Positions 53,294 to 62,714 of a stretch of 64,000 bases of DNA are shown in pieces. Both the position numbers and the translations under genes were made by a program. The DNA comes from an uncultured Kangiella sp. (GTDB lineage: Bacteria; Pseudomonadota; Gammaproteobacteria; Enterobacterales; Kangiellaceae): contig CATNCP010000005.1 in the NCBI GenBank assembly GCA_950096615.1, positions 1 through 64,000 on the forward strand, given 5' to 3'. Each line of letters opens with the position of its first letter. Within the stretch, counting starts at the first letter, position 1. Under the pieces are notes generated by a model that saw only the letters and a list, made by a program, of their open reading frames with translations, did not search any database and was not told the DNA's origin.

Positions 53294-53515
53294 ATGAGCA
53301 GCACATTTTTATTAGCTTTTGCATTATTTATAGCGGTTATCGTTATTATGGCGGTAGGCTATATTTTTCAGCAGAAACGTATCAGCGGAAGCTGTGGCGG
53401 CTTGGATGCTCTTGGTATTGAAAAGGCTTGTGACTGTGATAAGCCTTGTGCTAAAAAGCGTGCTCGTTTGCGGAATAATGAGCATAGGTTGGATGTTAGC
53501 ATCATAGAAGAGTAG
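53294..53515 (+). CDS. nqrM: Na+-NQR maturation factor NqrM (DUF539)
   Basis: A 73-residue membrane protein from ATG 53294 (a GTG at 53276 would add six residues). It has one membrane helix (TFLLAFALFIAVIVIMAVGY) followed by the family cysteine pattern: GSCGGLDALGIEKACDCDKP, then CAKK. NqrM delivers iron to the NqrD/NqrE cysteines. Its place after nqrABCDEF and apbE is the usual one. Confidence 0.9.
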   Translation: MSSTFLLAFALFIAVIVIMAVGYIFQQKRISGSCGGLDALGIEKACDCDKPCAKKRARLRNNEHRLDVSIIEE

Positions 53516-53532
53516 ATCTAACTACTCTTCTA
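53505..53532. terminator. Possible terminator hairpin between nqrM and the CBS gene
   Basis: AGAAGAGTAG and CTACTCTTCT form a perfect 10-11 bp stem with a six-base loop, overlapping the nqrM stop codon. There is no clear T-run, so it would be a weak terminator or a barrier between two convergent genes. Confidence 0.4.
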
Positions 53533-53579
53533 ATATTGTTATTTCGTCGCTATTGTCTATTTCTGTACTCTGAAGCGTC

Positions 53580-53975
53580 CTATGAAAAGTGCTGAAAAGC
53601 TTTTAGAATGCTTTGTCTAGAGATCATTCCTACCAACTGACTCTTTTCAACCACTGGATACATTCTGCAGTTATCTTTCAAATATTTTTCAGCGACATCT
53701 GCAATACTGTCATCAGGATGAACAGCCCTAACATCTTTACTCATTCTGTCCATCACTCTATCACCTAAGTCTCCGTGATAAATAGCACTCAACACTGTGT
53801 GCAAACAGTCCTTCTCTGAAAGAAAGCCAACTAAACGATTATGGTCATCAAGCACTGGTGCACCTGTTAGGCGATACTCCATCATCGTTTGAGCTGCCTC
53901 AACCACATCGGTTTCAGGTTTCAAGGTAATCATGGCTGAAGTCATATAATCCCGCACTGTGACTGATTTTAGCAT
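53580..53975 (-). CDS. CBS-domain pair protein
   Basis: A 131-residue protein made of two CBS domains (VRDYMTSAMITLKPETDV with GAPVLDDHNRLVGFLSEKD; DVRAVHPDDSIADVAE with YPVVEKSQLVGMISRQS). Stand-alone CBS pairs bind adenosyl nucleotides and act as energy or ligand sensors. The partner here is unknown. The ATG at 53975 has AGGAG eight bases upstream, better than the TTG at 53981. Confidence 0.88.
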   Translation of the reverse strand: MLKSVTVRDYMTSAMITLKPETDVVEAAQTMMEYRLTGAPVLDDHNRLVGFLSEKDCLHTVLSAIYHGDLGDRVMDRMSKDVRAVHPDDSIADVAEKYLKDNCRMYPVVEKSQLVGMISRQSILKAFQHFS

Positions 53976-54042
53976 TGGCAACGCTCCTGTTATTTAGTGG
54001 CACTTTATTTTTTACTTTCTTTGATAGTAGCTTATTTGTCAG

Positions 54043-54075
54043 AAAAAACAAAGCCCGGCAAGAGCCGGGCTTTGT
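54043..54075 (-). terminator. Terminator of the OmpA-family gene
   Basis: A perfect 12-bp stem with GCCCGGC core (54048-54059, 54064-54075) and a four-base loop is followed on the minus strand by six T. It lies 27 bases after the stop codon. Confidence 0.9.
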
Positions 54076-54101
54076 CACATAATAATTATAAATAATTATT
54101 A

Positions 54102-55232
54102 TTACTTCATCGTCTCAGCGTGAGCTTCTGCACGACGGTTAAGTGCACGACCTTCAGAAGTCGAATTGTCAGCGATTGGACGCTCTTCACCATAACCTAC
54201 AGAACTTAAACGAGACTCATCGATACCAAAGTTGTTAATCAAGTAGTCTTTTACAGCGTTTGCACGACGCTCAGAAAGGCCTTGGTTGTACTGGTTAGAA
54301 CCAGTGCTATCCGTGTGACCTTGAATTTGCGCGTTCACGCTTGGGTATTGACGCAAGAACTCAGCAACTTTCGCAATCTCAGAAACCATTTCTGGTTTGA
54401 TTTGGTACTTGTCAACGTCGAAGTTCAAACGCATATCTACAACAACTTCTTCTTTAGGCTCAATCTTACAGCCTTTCTCGTCAACTTTTGCACCAGCTTC
54501 AGTACCTGGGCATGCATCTTTATAGTCAGCAACACCGTCGCCATCACTATCTAGTGCACAACCGTAAGCATCTACTGCTGCACCAGCTGGAGTACCCGGA
54601 CAACGATCATTAGCATCTAAAACGCCATCGCCGTCTGAGTCTTTAGCTTCTTTCTTAGGCTCTACTTTTGGTGCAGCACCTGAACGAACGGTATCACCAA
54701 AGAATAAACCAACATTAAAGTACAACATTTTATCGTCGCCACGCTCGCCCGAATCCATGAAGTCGTAACCTAAACGCATGAAAACGTCGTCGTTAGCAAA
54801 ATGCTGAATACCTAAACCGACTTTGTAGAACTCGTCTTCAAAGTCTGGGTGATATACGCCATACTTGTCGTCATGTTGACCGTAACCCACTTTCAAGAAA
54901 GGGTGCGTAGTTGCGCTACCCAACCAGCTAGTGTCGTTATATAAAACGTCTAAGCTATACGTAATAATGTCCGTACGATTACCAGAAGCTCTGTTAAAGG
55001 CATCATCTGTGTAAGCATACTGTCCTTCGATTTGCCAGTTCTTATTAAAAGCCCAACCCAAACCAAAGTTTCCGCCAAGTCGGTCATTTGTCAATCGCGA
55101 AGAATCTAGTTCTAAGTTATGCATACCAGCATAAGCATAAAAACCGTAACGATCTTTCACTTCACCTTCGTCTGCAAATGCTGTTGAGCCTAAAGCCAAC
55201 ATACATGCTGCTGCGATTAGTTTCTTTTTCAT
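54102..55232 (-). CDS. OmpA-family outer membrane porin with thrombospondin-3-like linker
   Basis: A 376-residue protein with a signal peptide (MKKKLIAAACMLALGSTAFA) and an eight-strand OmpA-like barrel to about residue 190. A hinge follows with two calcium-binding type 3 repeats (DSDGDGVLDANDRCPGTPAG and DSDGDGVADYKDACPGTEAG). The C-terminal peptidoglycan-binding OmpA domain has INAQIQGHTDS-like and GLSERRANAVKDYL motifs and ends in ALNRRAEAHAETMK. It anchors the outer membrane to the cell wall. A -10-like TATAAT lies 45 bases before the ATG. Confidence 0.93.
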   Translation of the reverse strand: MKKKLIAAACMLALGSTAFADEGEVKDRYGFYAYAGMHNLELDSSRLTNDRLGGNFGLGWAFNKNWQIEGQYAYTDDAFNRASGNRTDIITYSLDVLYNDTSWLGSATTHPFLKVGYGQHDDKYGVYHPDFEDEFYKVGLGIQHFANDDVFMRLGYDFMDSGERGDDKMLYFNVGLFFGDTVRSGAAPKVEPKKEAKDSDGDGVLDANDRCPGTPAGAAVDAYGCALDSDGDGVADYKDACPGTEAGAKVDEKGCKIEPKEEVVVDMRLNFDVDKYQIKPEMVSEIAKVAEFLRQYPSVNAQIQGHTDSTGSNQYNQGLSERRANAVKDYLINNFGIDESRLSSVGYGEERPIADNSTSEGRALNRRAEAHAETMK

Positions 55233-55277
55233 AATTTTGCCCTCTTCCTTATTTTCCTGTGTTTAAAGAGTAAAGCC

Positions 55278-55283
55278 ATTATA
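55278..55283 (-). promoter_or_regulatory. Candidate -10 box of the OmpA-family gene
   Basis: On the minus strand TATAAT lies 45 bases upstream of the ATG and is preceded by CATG. A good -35 hexamer at 17 bases is not obvious. Confidence 0.4.
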
Positions 55284-55341
55284 CATGAAACAATAACTTA
55301 CACTCCAAAATATACTCAACTTTGTACAATTTTACAATTTT

Positions 55342-56673
55342 CTACACTAATTCTTGGACCTGACTTGCAATCATATTTGCATAGTTTTCTGCCGTAGTTT
55401 CGTCTTTCGCTTCAACCATAACGCGTATCAATGGCTCTGTTCCTGATTTACGAATCAAGACCCGACCGGAATCACCCAGCTCTTTCTCAACATTTGCAAC
55501 CAATTCTTTTAACTCTTTCTTTGCTAGGATAACATCAGCGTTTTCTACTCGAACATTAATCAGTTCTTGCGGAAACAAGGGATGCAAATTTGAGAAGTTT
55601 GTCAAAGTTTGGCTTGTGTTCTTCAATGCTTTTAACACCTGCAACGCAGCTACTATTCCGTCCCCAGTAGAATTATAGTCTAAGCAAATTACATGACCAG
55701 AAGACTCACCACCAAGCTTCCAACCGTTTTTCTTAAGTGATTGCATAACATAACGGTCACCGACTTTTGTACGCTCAAAGTCGATTCCCTCATTCTTTAA
55801 ATCAACTTCAACTGCCATATTAGTCATCAAAGTTCCGACAATGCCACCTTGCAACTCACCGTTGCTATTTAAATACTTTGCTAAAAGCCAGATCAGCTGA
55901 TCGCCATTAACCAAGCTGCCACCACCATCAATCATCATAACTCGGTCGCCGTCGCCATCGAAGGCGATACCCAGGTCGGCTTTATGTTCTACTACAGCCT
56001 TTGATAAAGAACTTGTAGCTGTAGCGCCGCAATCTAAATTAATATTTAAACCATCTGGTTTATTACCGATAACGATTACTTCTGCACCTAATTCTTTAAA
56101 TACGTGAGGCGCTATGTGGTAAGTCGCTCCATGTGCACAATCTACCACCAGTTTCTGTCCTTTTAATGACAAATTATTAGCAAAACTGGCTTTGCAGAAT
56201 TCAATATATCTAGCAGCTGCATCCTCAATTCGAAAGGCTTTACCCAGTTGATCACTAGGTAAAGTCGTCATCGCTTTATCCATTAGAGATTCAATTTCTA
56301 GCTCGACCTCATCAGGAAACTTAGTGCCATCTGCTGAGAAAAATTTAATACCATTGTCATGATAGGGATTATGCGAAGCACTGATCACAATACCTGCATC
56401 AGCTCTAAAGGTTCGTGTTAAGTATGCAATTGCAGGGGTCGGCATCGGCCCTACTAATAAACTGTTCACACCAGCAGCAGTTAATCCCGCCTCAAGTACT
56501 GACTCGAACATATAGCCAGAGATACGCGTGTCTTTACCAATAACAACGTTGCCTTTATTACCTAAAGCTTGCCCTAGGGCCCAGCCTAGTTTCAACACAA
56601 ACTCTGGAGTGATAGGAAATTGTCCAACCGTTCCTCGAATACCGTCTGTGCCAAAATATTTTCTTTTACTCAC
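55342..56673 (-). CDS. glmM: Phosphoglucosamine mutase
   Basis: A 443-residue alpha-D-phosphohexomutase making glucosamine 1-phosphate for peptidoglycan and LPS. It shows [10 protein letters not shown] at the N-terminus, the phosphoserine loop [16 protein letters not shown], the metal loop [11 protein letters not shown], and the sugar-binding GGESSGHVI. The C-terminal phosphate loop is [12 protein letters not shown]. The length is standard. It follows folP with a 24-base gap on the same strand, the conserved gammaproteobacterial order. Confidence 0.96.
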   Translation of the reverse strand: MSKRKYFGTDGIRGTVGQFPITPEFVLKLGWALGQALGNKGNVVIGKDTRISGYMFESVLEAGLTAAGVNSLLVGPMPTPAIAYLTRTFRADAGIVISASHNPYHDNGIKFFSADGTKFPDEVELEIESLMDKAMTTLPSDQLGKAFRIEDAAARYIEFCKASFANNLSLKGQKLVVDCAHGATYHIAPHVFKELGAEVIVIGNKPDGLNINLDCGATATSSLSKAVVEHKADLGIAFDGDGDRVMMIDGGGSLVNGDQLIWLLAKYLNSNGELQGGIVGTLMTNMAVEVDLKNEGIDFERTKVGDRYVMQSLKKNGWKLGGESSGHVICLDYNSTGDGIVAALQVLKALKNTSQTLTNFSNLHPLFPQELINVRVENADVILAKKELKELVANVEKELGDSGRVLIRKSGTEPLIRVMVEAKDETTAENYANMIASQVQELV

Positions 56674-56697
56674 GCTTCGTCCTATTTTTATTTAATG

Positions 56698-57513
56698 TTA
56701 ATTCTCAAACGCACTAATAACTTTCATCGCTTGCACGGTTTCTTTAACGTCGTGCACCCGCAAAATTCTTGCTCCTTTCAAAGCTGCATAAGTTGCAGCA
56801 ACAACGCTACCAATTAAGCGCTCTGGAACTTCTTGATCTAGAATCTGACCGATCATCGTTTTTCTAGAAACACCGACCAGCACTGGGCAATCTAAACCAT
56901 GGAATCGCTCTAACTGACGCATTAACCTTGTATTATGCTCCAAACTTTTTCCAAAGCCAAAACCAGGGTCGATGATAATTTTATTCCTGCCAATCCCATG
57001 CTTTTCGCATTCTGCGATCCGCTTTCTTAACATATCCTGAACTTCATTCACAACATCATCATATTGTGGATTCTGTTGCATAGTCCGTGGTTGTCCTTTC
57101 ATGTGCATTAGACAAACATATACATCGCTTCCAGCAACGGCCTCTAAAGCCCCTTTTTCCTGCAGCGATCGTACGTCATTAATCAAGTCAACATTATGCT
57201 CTAAAGCTCGAGACATCACCTCAGGTTTACTGGTATCAACTGATACTATTGCACCCAAGGCTTTGGCCGCTTTAATCAACGGTATAACTCGTTTTAGTTC
57301 ATCTTCTACCGAGACTTCTGTGGCCCCTGGTCGAGTGGATTCACCACCGATATCAATAATATCCGCCCCAGCCTCTAGCATTTGCTCTATTCGCTTCTTG
57401 GCATCGCCCTTTTCAAAATAGCGGCCGCCATCTGAAAAAGAGTCGGGAGTAGTATTTAATATCCCCATCACTAAAGGGCGAGGTCGATTAATTAATGGCT
57501 CTAATTTCGACAT
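56698..57513 (-). CDS. folP: Dihydropteroate synthase
   Basis: A 271-residue TIM-barrel enzyme joining pterin pyrophosphate to p-aminobenzoate in folate synthesis. It has MGILNTTPDSFSDGGRYF (pterin and Mg site), GADIIDIGGESTRPGA, MHMKGQPRTMQ, IDPGFGFGKS and ending RVHDVKETVQAM. These are the sulfonamide-target motifs. Length and context (ftsH-folP-glmM) are normal. Confidence 0.96.
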   Translation of the reverse strand: MSKLEPLINRPRPLVMGILNTTPDSFSDGGRYFEKGDAKKRIEQMLEAGADIIDIGGESTRPGATEVSVEDELKRVIPLIKAAKALGAIVSVDTSKPEVMSRALEHNVDLINDVRSLQEKGALEAVAGSDVYVCLMHMKGQPRTMQQNPQYDDVVNEVQDMLRKRIAECEKHGIGRNKIIIDPGFGFGKSLEHNTRLMRQLERFHGLDCPVLVGVSRKTMIGQILDQEVPERLIGSVVAATYAALKGARILRVHDVKETVQAMKVISAFEN

Positions 57514-57542
57514 ACAGCTTAGACTTCCTAAAAATTAGTATC

Positions 57543-57565
57543 AAAAAAGGGCCCCGCAGGACCCT
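57543..57565 (-). terminator. Terminator between ftsH and folP
   Basis: On the minus strand AGGGTCC pairs with GGGCCCT (one G-T pair) around a four-base loop and is followed by six T. It starts five bases after the ftsH stop and lies 30 bases before folP, so folP-glmM probably have their own promoter or rely on partial read-through. Confidence 0.75.
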
Positions 57566-57570
57566 GTTTC

Positions 57571-59511
57571 TTAATCGTCAGACTGACGCTCAGAAGGCTT
57601 ATCCTCAGGCTCTTGTGATGGAGCTTGTTTATTAACTTCGCTCTCACCGCTAGCATCATCAGCGCTGGCTTTCTCAGACCAGTCAGCCGGTGGTTGAGGC
57701 TCCTCTCCTTTCATAATGTCATCAATCTGTTTGGCGTCTATCGTTTCATATTTCATTAACGCCTTAGCCATGGCATGTAACTTATCCATATCTTCATTTA
57801 AGATGGTCTTCGCACGCTCGTAGTTACGCTCGATAATATCGCGAATCTCTGAGTCGATCATGCGCGCTGTATCGTCTGAAATGTTTTTATGCTGCGTTAC
57901 CGAACGGCCTAAGAACACCTCATCTTCATCTTCGGCATAAGACATAGGCCCTAATTTTTCCGACAAGCCCCACTTAGTCACCATGTTTCTTGCGATATCT
58001 GTTGCACGCTCGATATCATTCGAAGCACCAGTAGTTACTTTATCAGCACCATTGAGTAGTTCTTCTGCAATACGTCCGCCGAATAATGAAGATAGCTGGC
58101 TTTCCAACGCTTCTTTCGACAGAGAGTACTTATCTTGTTCTGGCAAATACATCGTGACACCTAACGCACGACCCCGTGGAATAATACTAACTTTATACAC
58201 TGGGTCATGGCTTGGAACACGCAAGCCAACAATGGCATGGCCCGCTTCGTGATATGCCGTGTTAAGCTTTTCTTCCTCGGTCATCACCATTGAGCGGCGC
58301 TCAGCACCCATTAAAATCTTATCTTTCGCTTTTTCGAACTGCTCCATTCCTACGGTGCGTTTATTGTCGCGCGCAGCAAATAAAGCCGCCTCATTGACTA
58401 AGTTCGCTAAGTCAGCGCCAGAGAAGCCTGGTGTACCACGAGCAATTAAGCTTGGCTCAACGTCGTCTCCCACTGGGATCTTACGCATATGAACCTTAAT
58501 GATTTGTTCACGACCTTTAATGTCTGGTAAGCCGACAATAACCTGACGGTCAAAACGGCCTGGACGTAATAGCGCCGGGTCGAGCACATCTGGACGGTTT
58601 GTTGCAGCGATAACGATCACGCCTTCACCACCTTCAAAACCATCCATCTCAACCAATAGTTGGTTCAAGGTTTGCTCACGCTCATCATGACCGCCGCCAA
58701 GACCAGCGCCACGATGGCGACCGACCGCATCGATCTCATCAATAAAGATAATGCATGGAGCGTGCTTTTTAGCTTGCTCAAACATATCACGCACACGTGA
58801 TGCACCGACACCCACAAACATTTCCACGAAGTCTGAACCAGAAATGGTGAAGAATGGTACTTTTGCTTCGCCTGCAATAGCTCGTGCCAATAAAGTTTTA
58901 CCCGTACCCGGAGGACCTACCATCAAAACACCGCGCGGAATCTTACCGCCCAAGCGCTGGAATTTACGCGGGTCGCGCAAGAAATCGACTAATTCGCCGA
59001 CCTCTTCTTTCGCTTCTTCGACACCGGCCACATCAGCAAAAGTTGTTTTAACCTGATCTTCACTCAGCATGCGAGCTTTACTTTTACCAAACGATAAAGC
59101 ACCGCCGCCTTTGCCGCCTCCTTGCATTTGACGCATGAAATAAATCCATACGGCGATCAGCAACAGAATCGGGCCAAAGCTTAGTAAGAAGGTACCAAAG
59201 CCACCGCCTTCACGCTTTTTACCTGAATATTGGACTTTGTTATCCAGCAGAATTTCGTTGAGCTTCCCATGTCCGCCGTCTGGAATTTCCGCTCTAATAT
59301 TACGGTTCGAACCAGTTTCTCGGCCAGAAACTACGATATCGTTAGGGTTAATGACGACATCATCAACTTCCTTTGCCTCAATTTTCTCAACAAATTCAGA
59401 AAAAGGAATTTTACTATCGTCGAGCTGCTTCTCTTGAATGGCATCAATAACAACGAAGAGAATAACCGCCGCTATAACCCAAAATAGTATGTTTTTTACT
59501 AAATCGCTCAA
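57571..59511 (-). CDS. ftsH: ATP-dependent zinc metalloprotease FtsH
   Basis: A 646-residue inner-membrane AAA+ protease. Two membrane helices ([18 protein letters not shown] and [18 protein letters not shown]) flank a periplasmic domain. The AAA domain has [29 protein letters not shown] and [17 protein letters not shown]. The protease domain has the zinc site HEAGHAIV. The C-terminal tail is acidic and low-complexity. It degrades LpxC, sigma-32 and damaged membrane proteins in relatives. It follows rlmE on the same strand as in Escherichia coli. Confidence 0.97.
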   Translation of the reverse strand: MSDLVKNILFWVIAAVILFVVIDAIQEKQLDDSKIPFSEFVEKIEAKEVDDVVINPNDIVVSGRETGSNRNIRAEIPDGGHGKLNEILLDNKVQYSGKKREGGGFGTFLLSFGPILLLIAVWIYFMRQMQGGGKGGGALSFGKSKARMLSEDQVKTTFADVAGVEEAKEEVGELVDFLRDPRKFQRLGGKIPRGVLMVGPPGTGKTLLARAIAGEAKVPFFTISGSDFVEMFVGVGASRVRDMFEQAKKHAPCIIFIDEIDAVGRHRGAGLGGGHDEREQTLNQLLVEMDGFEGGEGVIVIAATNRPDVLDPALLRPGRFDRQVIVGLPDIKGREQIIKVHMRKIPVGDDVEPSLIARGTPGFSGADLANLVNEAALFAARDNKRTVGMEQFEKAKDKILMGAERRSMVMTEEEKLNTAYHEAGHAIVGLRVPSHDPVYKVSIIPRGRALGVTMYLPEQDKYSLSKEALESQLSSLFGGRIAEELLNGADKVTTGASNDIERATDIARNMVTKWGLSEKLGPMSYAEDEDEVFLGRSVTQHKNISDDTARMIDSEIRDIIERNYERAKTILNEDMDKLHAMAKALMKYETIDAKQIDDIMKGEEPQPPADWSEKASADDASGESEVNKQAPSQEPEDKPSERQSDD

Positions 59512-59691
59512 AATTCGAACCTCAAATTATGACAGCTTCCTGTCTTTACTTTTTGACTCAGTATTATGCCACGCTTGCGTCTATTGATAAGCCCAATGGC
59601 TGAATAAAACTGGCTTTTCTGCGCCAGTATCGTAACAAAACGTAACACATTCCATCATTGTTAATGGCTGGAAAGCCTTAAATAAATAGCT

Positions 59692-60312
59692 TTAACCTTT
59701 ATAGCCCTGTCCTACAACGTACACTTCACGGGATCGAGCCCTTGATGCGTCTGGCTTGCGGATCATGACTTTATCAAAGCTTTGCCTACATTGGCGAATA
59801 TATTCGTCAAAACCTTCGCCTTGGAATACTTTGACCACATAGCTCGCGCCTTTCGCTGACACTTCTCTGGCCAATTCCAGAGCTAACTCAGCCAAATACA
59901 TACCTTTAGGCTGATCAATCGCATCCATTCCACTCATATTGGGGGCCATATCAGATAATACAAGGGTTGCTTTGTGGTCACCAATCATATCAAGTAATTG
60001 ATTCAGCACTGATTCTTCTCTGAAATCACCTTGAATAAAATCGACATCAGGCAAAGGGTCCATAGGCAGTATGTCTAAGGCAAAAATTTTACCTTTCGAG
60101 CCTATTTTATAGGCTGCATATTGCGACCAACCGCCTGGCGCTGCGCCGAGATCGACAATCGTGCACCCAGGCTTCACTAACTGATACTTTTGGTCGAGCT
60201 CTTCAAGCTTATACACGGCACGAGAACGATAGCCATCTTTCTGTGACTTTTTTACATAAGGATCGTCAAAATGTTCCTTCATCCAGCGCTGGCTGCTTTT
60301 TGTACGAGACAT
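59692..60312 (-). CDS. rlmE: 23S rRNA (uridine-2'-O)-methyltransferase
   Basis: A 206-residue FtsJ/RrmJ-family enzyme that methylates U2552 of 23S rRNA. It has the K-D-K-E fold residues around [16 protein letters not shown], the SAM loop [14 protein letters not shown], and [11 protein letters not shown]. The C-terminal [13 protein letters not shown] contains the catalytic Lys. It diverges from yhbY with a 92-base gap that should carry both promoters. Confidence 0.95.
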   Translation of the reverse strand: MSRTKSSQRWMKEHFDDPYVKKSQKDGYRSRAVYKLEELDQKYQLVKPGCTIVDLGAAPGGWSQYAAYKIGSKGKIFALDILPMDPLPDVDFIQGDFREESVLNQLLDMIGDHKATLVLSDMAPNMSGMDAIDQPKGMYLAELALELAREVSAKGASYVVKVFQGEGFDEYIRQCRQSFDKVMIRKPDASRARSREVYVVGQGYKG

Positions 60313-60404
60313 GCCTTAGAAATCACTTGTATTCATTAAAATAGGTCTCTATTGTACCGTTTTTAAGGTAAAATAACTGCAATTCTCACTATTAAGTTCA
60401 TCAA

Positions 60405-60716
60405 ATGTCTCAATCTAAACAAACTTCATTAAGCAAGACACAAATTAAGTTCTTACGCAGTAAGGCACATAACCTAAAACCCGTCGTCATGATTGGTGAT
60501 AAAGGCCTAACGGAAAATGTGCTTGAAGAAATTCACTTAGCGTTAAACCACCATGAACTGATTAAAATTAAGGTTCGTGCTGAAGAACGTGACGACAAGA
60601 AAGCCATTATTGACGAGATCATTAAGAAGACAAAAGGACAAGAAGTCCAAGTAATTGGGCACATATTAGCCTTGTATCGTCGCTCAGAAGATGTAAAAAT
60701 CATCTTACCAAAATAA
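60405..60716 (+). CDS. yhbY: YhbY-type CRM-domain RNA-binding protein
   Basis: A 103-residue protein with one CRM domain (LSKTQIKFLRSKAHNLKPVV, then MIGDKGLTENVLEEI and ALNHHELIKIKV). YhbY binds the large ribosomal subunit precursor and helps its assembly. The place opposite rlmE is the conserved gammaproteobacterial arrangement. The response regulator gene follows 16 bases later and may share its transcript. Confidence 0.92.
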   Translation: MSQSKQTSLSKTQIKFLRSKAHNLKPVVMIGDKGLTENVLEEIHLALNHHELIKIKVRAEERDDKKAIIDEIIKKTKGQEVQVIGHILALYRRSEDVKIILPK

Positions 60717-60732
60717 TTAGCAAGGAATATCA

Positions 60733-61425
60733 ATGGCTTACAGCGTCCTTTTAGTAGAAGACCATGCTGAGTTAGCGGCAACTACTGGCGAGTTTCTTGA
60801 ACTCTGCGGTTATATTGTTGATTATGCCAGCGATGGTCCTACTGGGCTCAGCCTTGCTCTCAATAATAGTTACGACGCTTTAATTCTTGATATTATGCTG
60901 CCAGGTTTAAACGGCTATGAGATTTGCCGTAAAGTTCGCCAAGAAGCCGAGTCTGATATTCCGGTTCTGATGCTCACCGCAAGGGATCAACTCAGTGACA
61001 AATTAGAGGGGTTTGATACAGGAGCCGACGACTACTTGATTAAGCCTTTTGACTTCGAAGAACTGGATGCTCGCTTAAAGTCTATCATCAAGCGTCATAA
61101 AGGCGACTTTAGTAGCAAGACACTGAAAATTCATGATCTAGAGCTCGACCCTAAAACCATGAAAGTCACCCGCGCTAACAAAGAATTAAAGCTGTCGCCG
61201 ACGGGCTTACAGATTTTGAAAATGTTAATGCGACGCTCCCCAGAACTAGTATCACGCGAAGACATTGAGCGCGAACTATGGGGCGACTTAGTCCCCGACA
61301 GTGATGTTTTAAGAAGTCACTTGTACAACCTTCGCAAAGTTATCGATAAGCCCTTCGATTGTGCGCTCTTAGAAACAGTCCCTAGCTTAGGCTTGAAAAT
61401 CGTTCCACCTGAAAACGCTGATTAA
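60733..61425 (+). CDS. OmpR/PhoB-family response regulator
   Basis: A 230-residue two-component regulator. The receiver domain has the acidic pair in LLVEDHAEL, the phospho-acceptor in LILDIMLPGLNG, and Lys in LIKPFDFEEL. The C-terminal winged helix shows KLSPTGLQILKMLMRRSPE and SDVLRSHLYNLRKVI. The regulated genes are unknown. Its stop codon overlaps that of the convergent histidine kinase by four bases, an unusual layout for cognate partners. Confidence 0.93.
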   Translation: MAYSVLLVEDHAELAATTGEFLELCGYIVDYASDGPTGLSLALNNSYDALILDIMLPGLNGYEICRKVRQEAESDIPVLMLTARDQLSDKLEGFDTGADDYLIKPFDFEELDARLKSIIKRHKGDFSSKTLKIHDLELDPKTMKVTRANKELKLSPTGLQILKMLMRRSPELVSREDIERELWGDLVPDSDVLRSHLYNLRKVIDKPFDCALLETVPSLGLKIVPPENAD

Positions 61426-62714
61426 ACCTCTTTCTTGGGGATGGTTAAGGTTGCTTTTGTGCCTTGACCTTGCTCACTTTCTATCACTAGTTTCCAGCCA
61501 AGCTGCTCACAGATCCGGTAAACGATCGAAAGGCCCAAACCAAACCCTTTCACTTTAATACTTTCACGGTTTTCTCGATAAAAAGGTTCATGCACTCGCT
61601 TCAGCGCCGCTGGATGAATACCACAGCCCGTATCTTCAATAATAATATCCCGATCTTTAATTTTAAGTTTTATCGATCCTTGGTCAGTATAATTAAAAGC
61701 ATTGCTGATCAGGTTGTTGATGCAAATGCAAAAGAGTCTCTCAGGAATAACTTCCTGAATATTATTCTCAAAGACTTTTGATACATCTAGATCTTTATCA
61801 GAATTAATCTTCTGTATTTGGAACAGCTGCTCTTCGACCAAGTCATTTAAAGATATGGGAGCGCTGGTTTCTTCTGGCGTTTGATCTCTAGAAAGAAGTA
61901 ACAATGCTTCCAGCAAGTCCTCCATTTCTTTGATCATCGGATGCATGCGCTTTACGACAGCCTGCTGGCGATTATCAAGATCTTGGCGTTCTAGTAATGC
62001 CAGAGAGCCTTTCAATACCGCCAAAGGCGTTCGTAGTTCATGGCTGGCATAGCGGGTAAAGTTCTTCTCTCTATCAACATACTCTTCAACTTTTCTAGCA
62101 TATTGCTTAAAGGCATTCAGCAGCACATTTACTTCTGCATCGGCATTTTGTTCAATGTCTGAAAAATCGATTTCAAACCCTTCATCCGCATCAACCATTT
62201 CCATCTTACGAGAAAGTTTGATCACTGGTGATACAGCACGCTTAGCCATATAGTAACTAATCCATGCTGGCAGATAGATGATTAACAGAACTAACGCTAG
62301 CGGAGTAATACCAAAGAAAAGCGCTAGCTTCGCTACCTGCCCTTCTTCAAACACTAAATACAATTTACGGCCATAACGCTCCGATACGTGAACTAAAGGC
62401 CGTTTCTCGCGAGTTTCGAGACGCTGATAACCAATAGGAAGTTTTGCGATATCCTCAGGAACCGGCTCAGAGTGCGAGCTTCTTTCCATATAGCCGGTTA
62501 AATTAAGCGTTCTAGGTAGATTACTGGTAGGATTCTCTTTGTAGTGCTTCCAGTAAAAGTCGGCTTCTCCTTCGAGCGCCTGTTTAATTAATACTTTTTC
62601 AACTACTTTTGCCGCGCCATAAACACTGAGCAGAGTAACACCACTAATCAGTACTAGCTGGATTAGCATTGCTCTGACTAACTTGTGATGTATTTTCTTC
62701 TGCTTTCGTGCCAT
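61422..62714 (-). CDS. Sensor histidine kinase
   Basis: A 430-residue membrane kinase. An N-terminal helix (MLIQLVLISGVTLLSVYGAA) and a second (LALFFGITPLALVLLIIYLP) flank a periplasmic sensor of about 110 residues. HAMP-like linker, dimerisation domain with RYASHELRTPLAVLKGSL (phospho-acceptor His), and HATPase domain with NNLISNAFNYTDQG, EDTGCGIHP and GFGLGLSIVYRI follow. It is probably the partner of the convergent response regulator. Its start lies one base from the end of the methyltransferase gene, so it is transcribed with the lipid-modification genes upstream. Confidence 0.93.
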   Translation of the reverse strand: MARKQKKIHHKLVRAMLIQLVLISGVTLLSVYGAAKVVEKVLIKQALEGEADFYWKHYKENPTSNLPRTLNLTGYMERSSHSEPVPEDIAKLPIGYQRLETREKRPLVHVSERYGRKLYLVFEEGQVAKLALFFGITPLALVLLIIYLPAWISYYMAKRAVSPVIKLSRKMEMVDADEGFEIDFSDIEQNADAEVNVLLNAFKQYARKVEEYVDREKNFTRYASHELRTPLAVLKGSLALLERQDLDNRQQAVVKRMHPMIKEMEDLLEALLLLSRDQTPEETSAPISLNDLVEEQLFQIQKINSDKDLDVSKVFENNIQEVIPERLFCICINNLISNAFNYTDQGSIKLKIKDRDIIIEDTGCGIHPAALKRVHEPFYRENRESIKVKGFGLGLSIVYRICEQLGWKLVIESEQGQGTKATLTIPKKEV

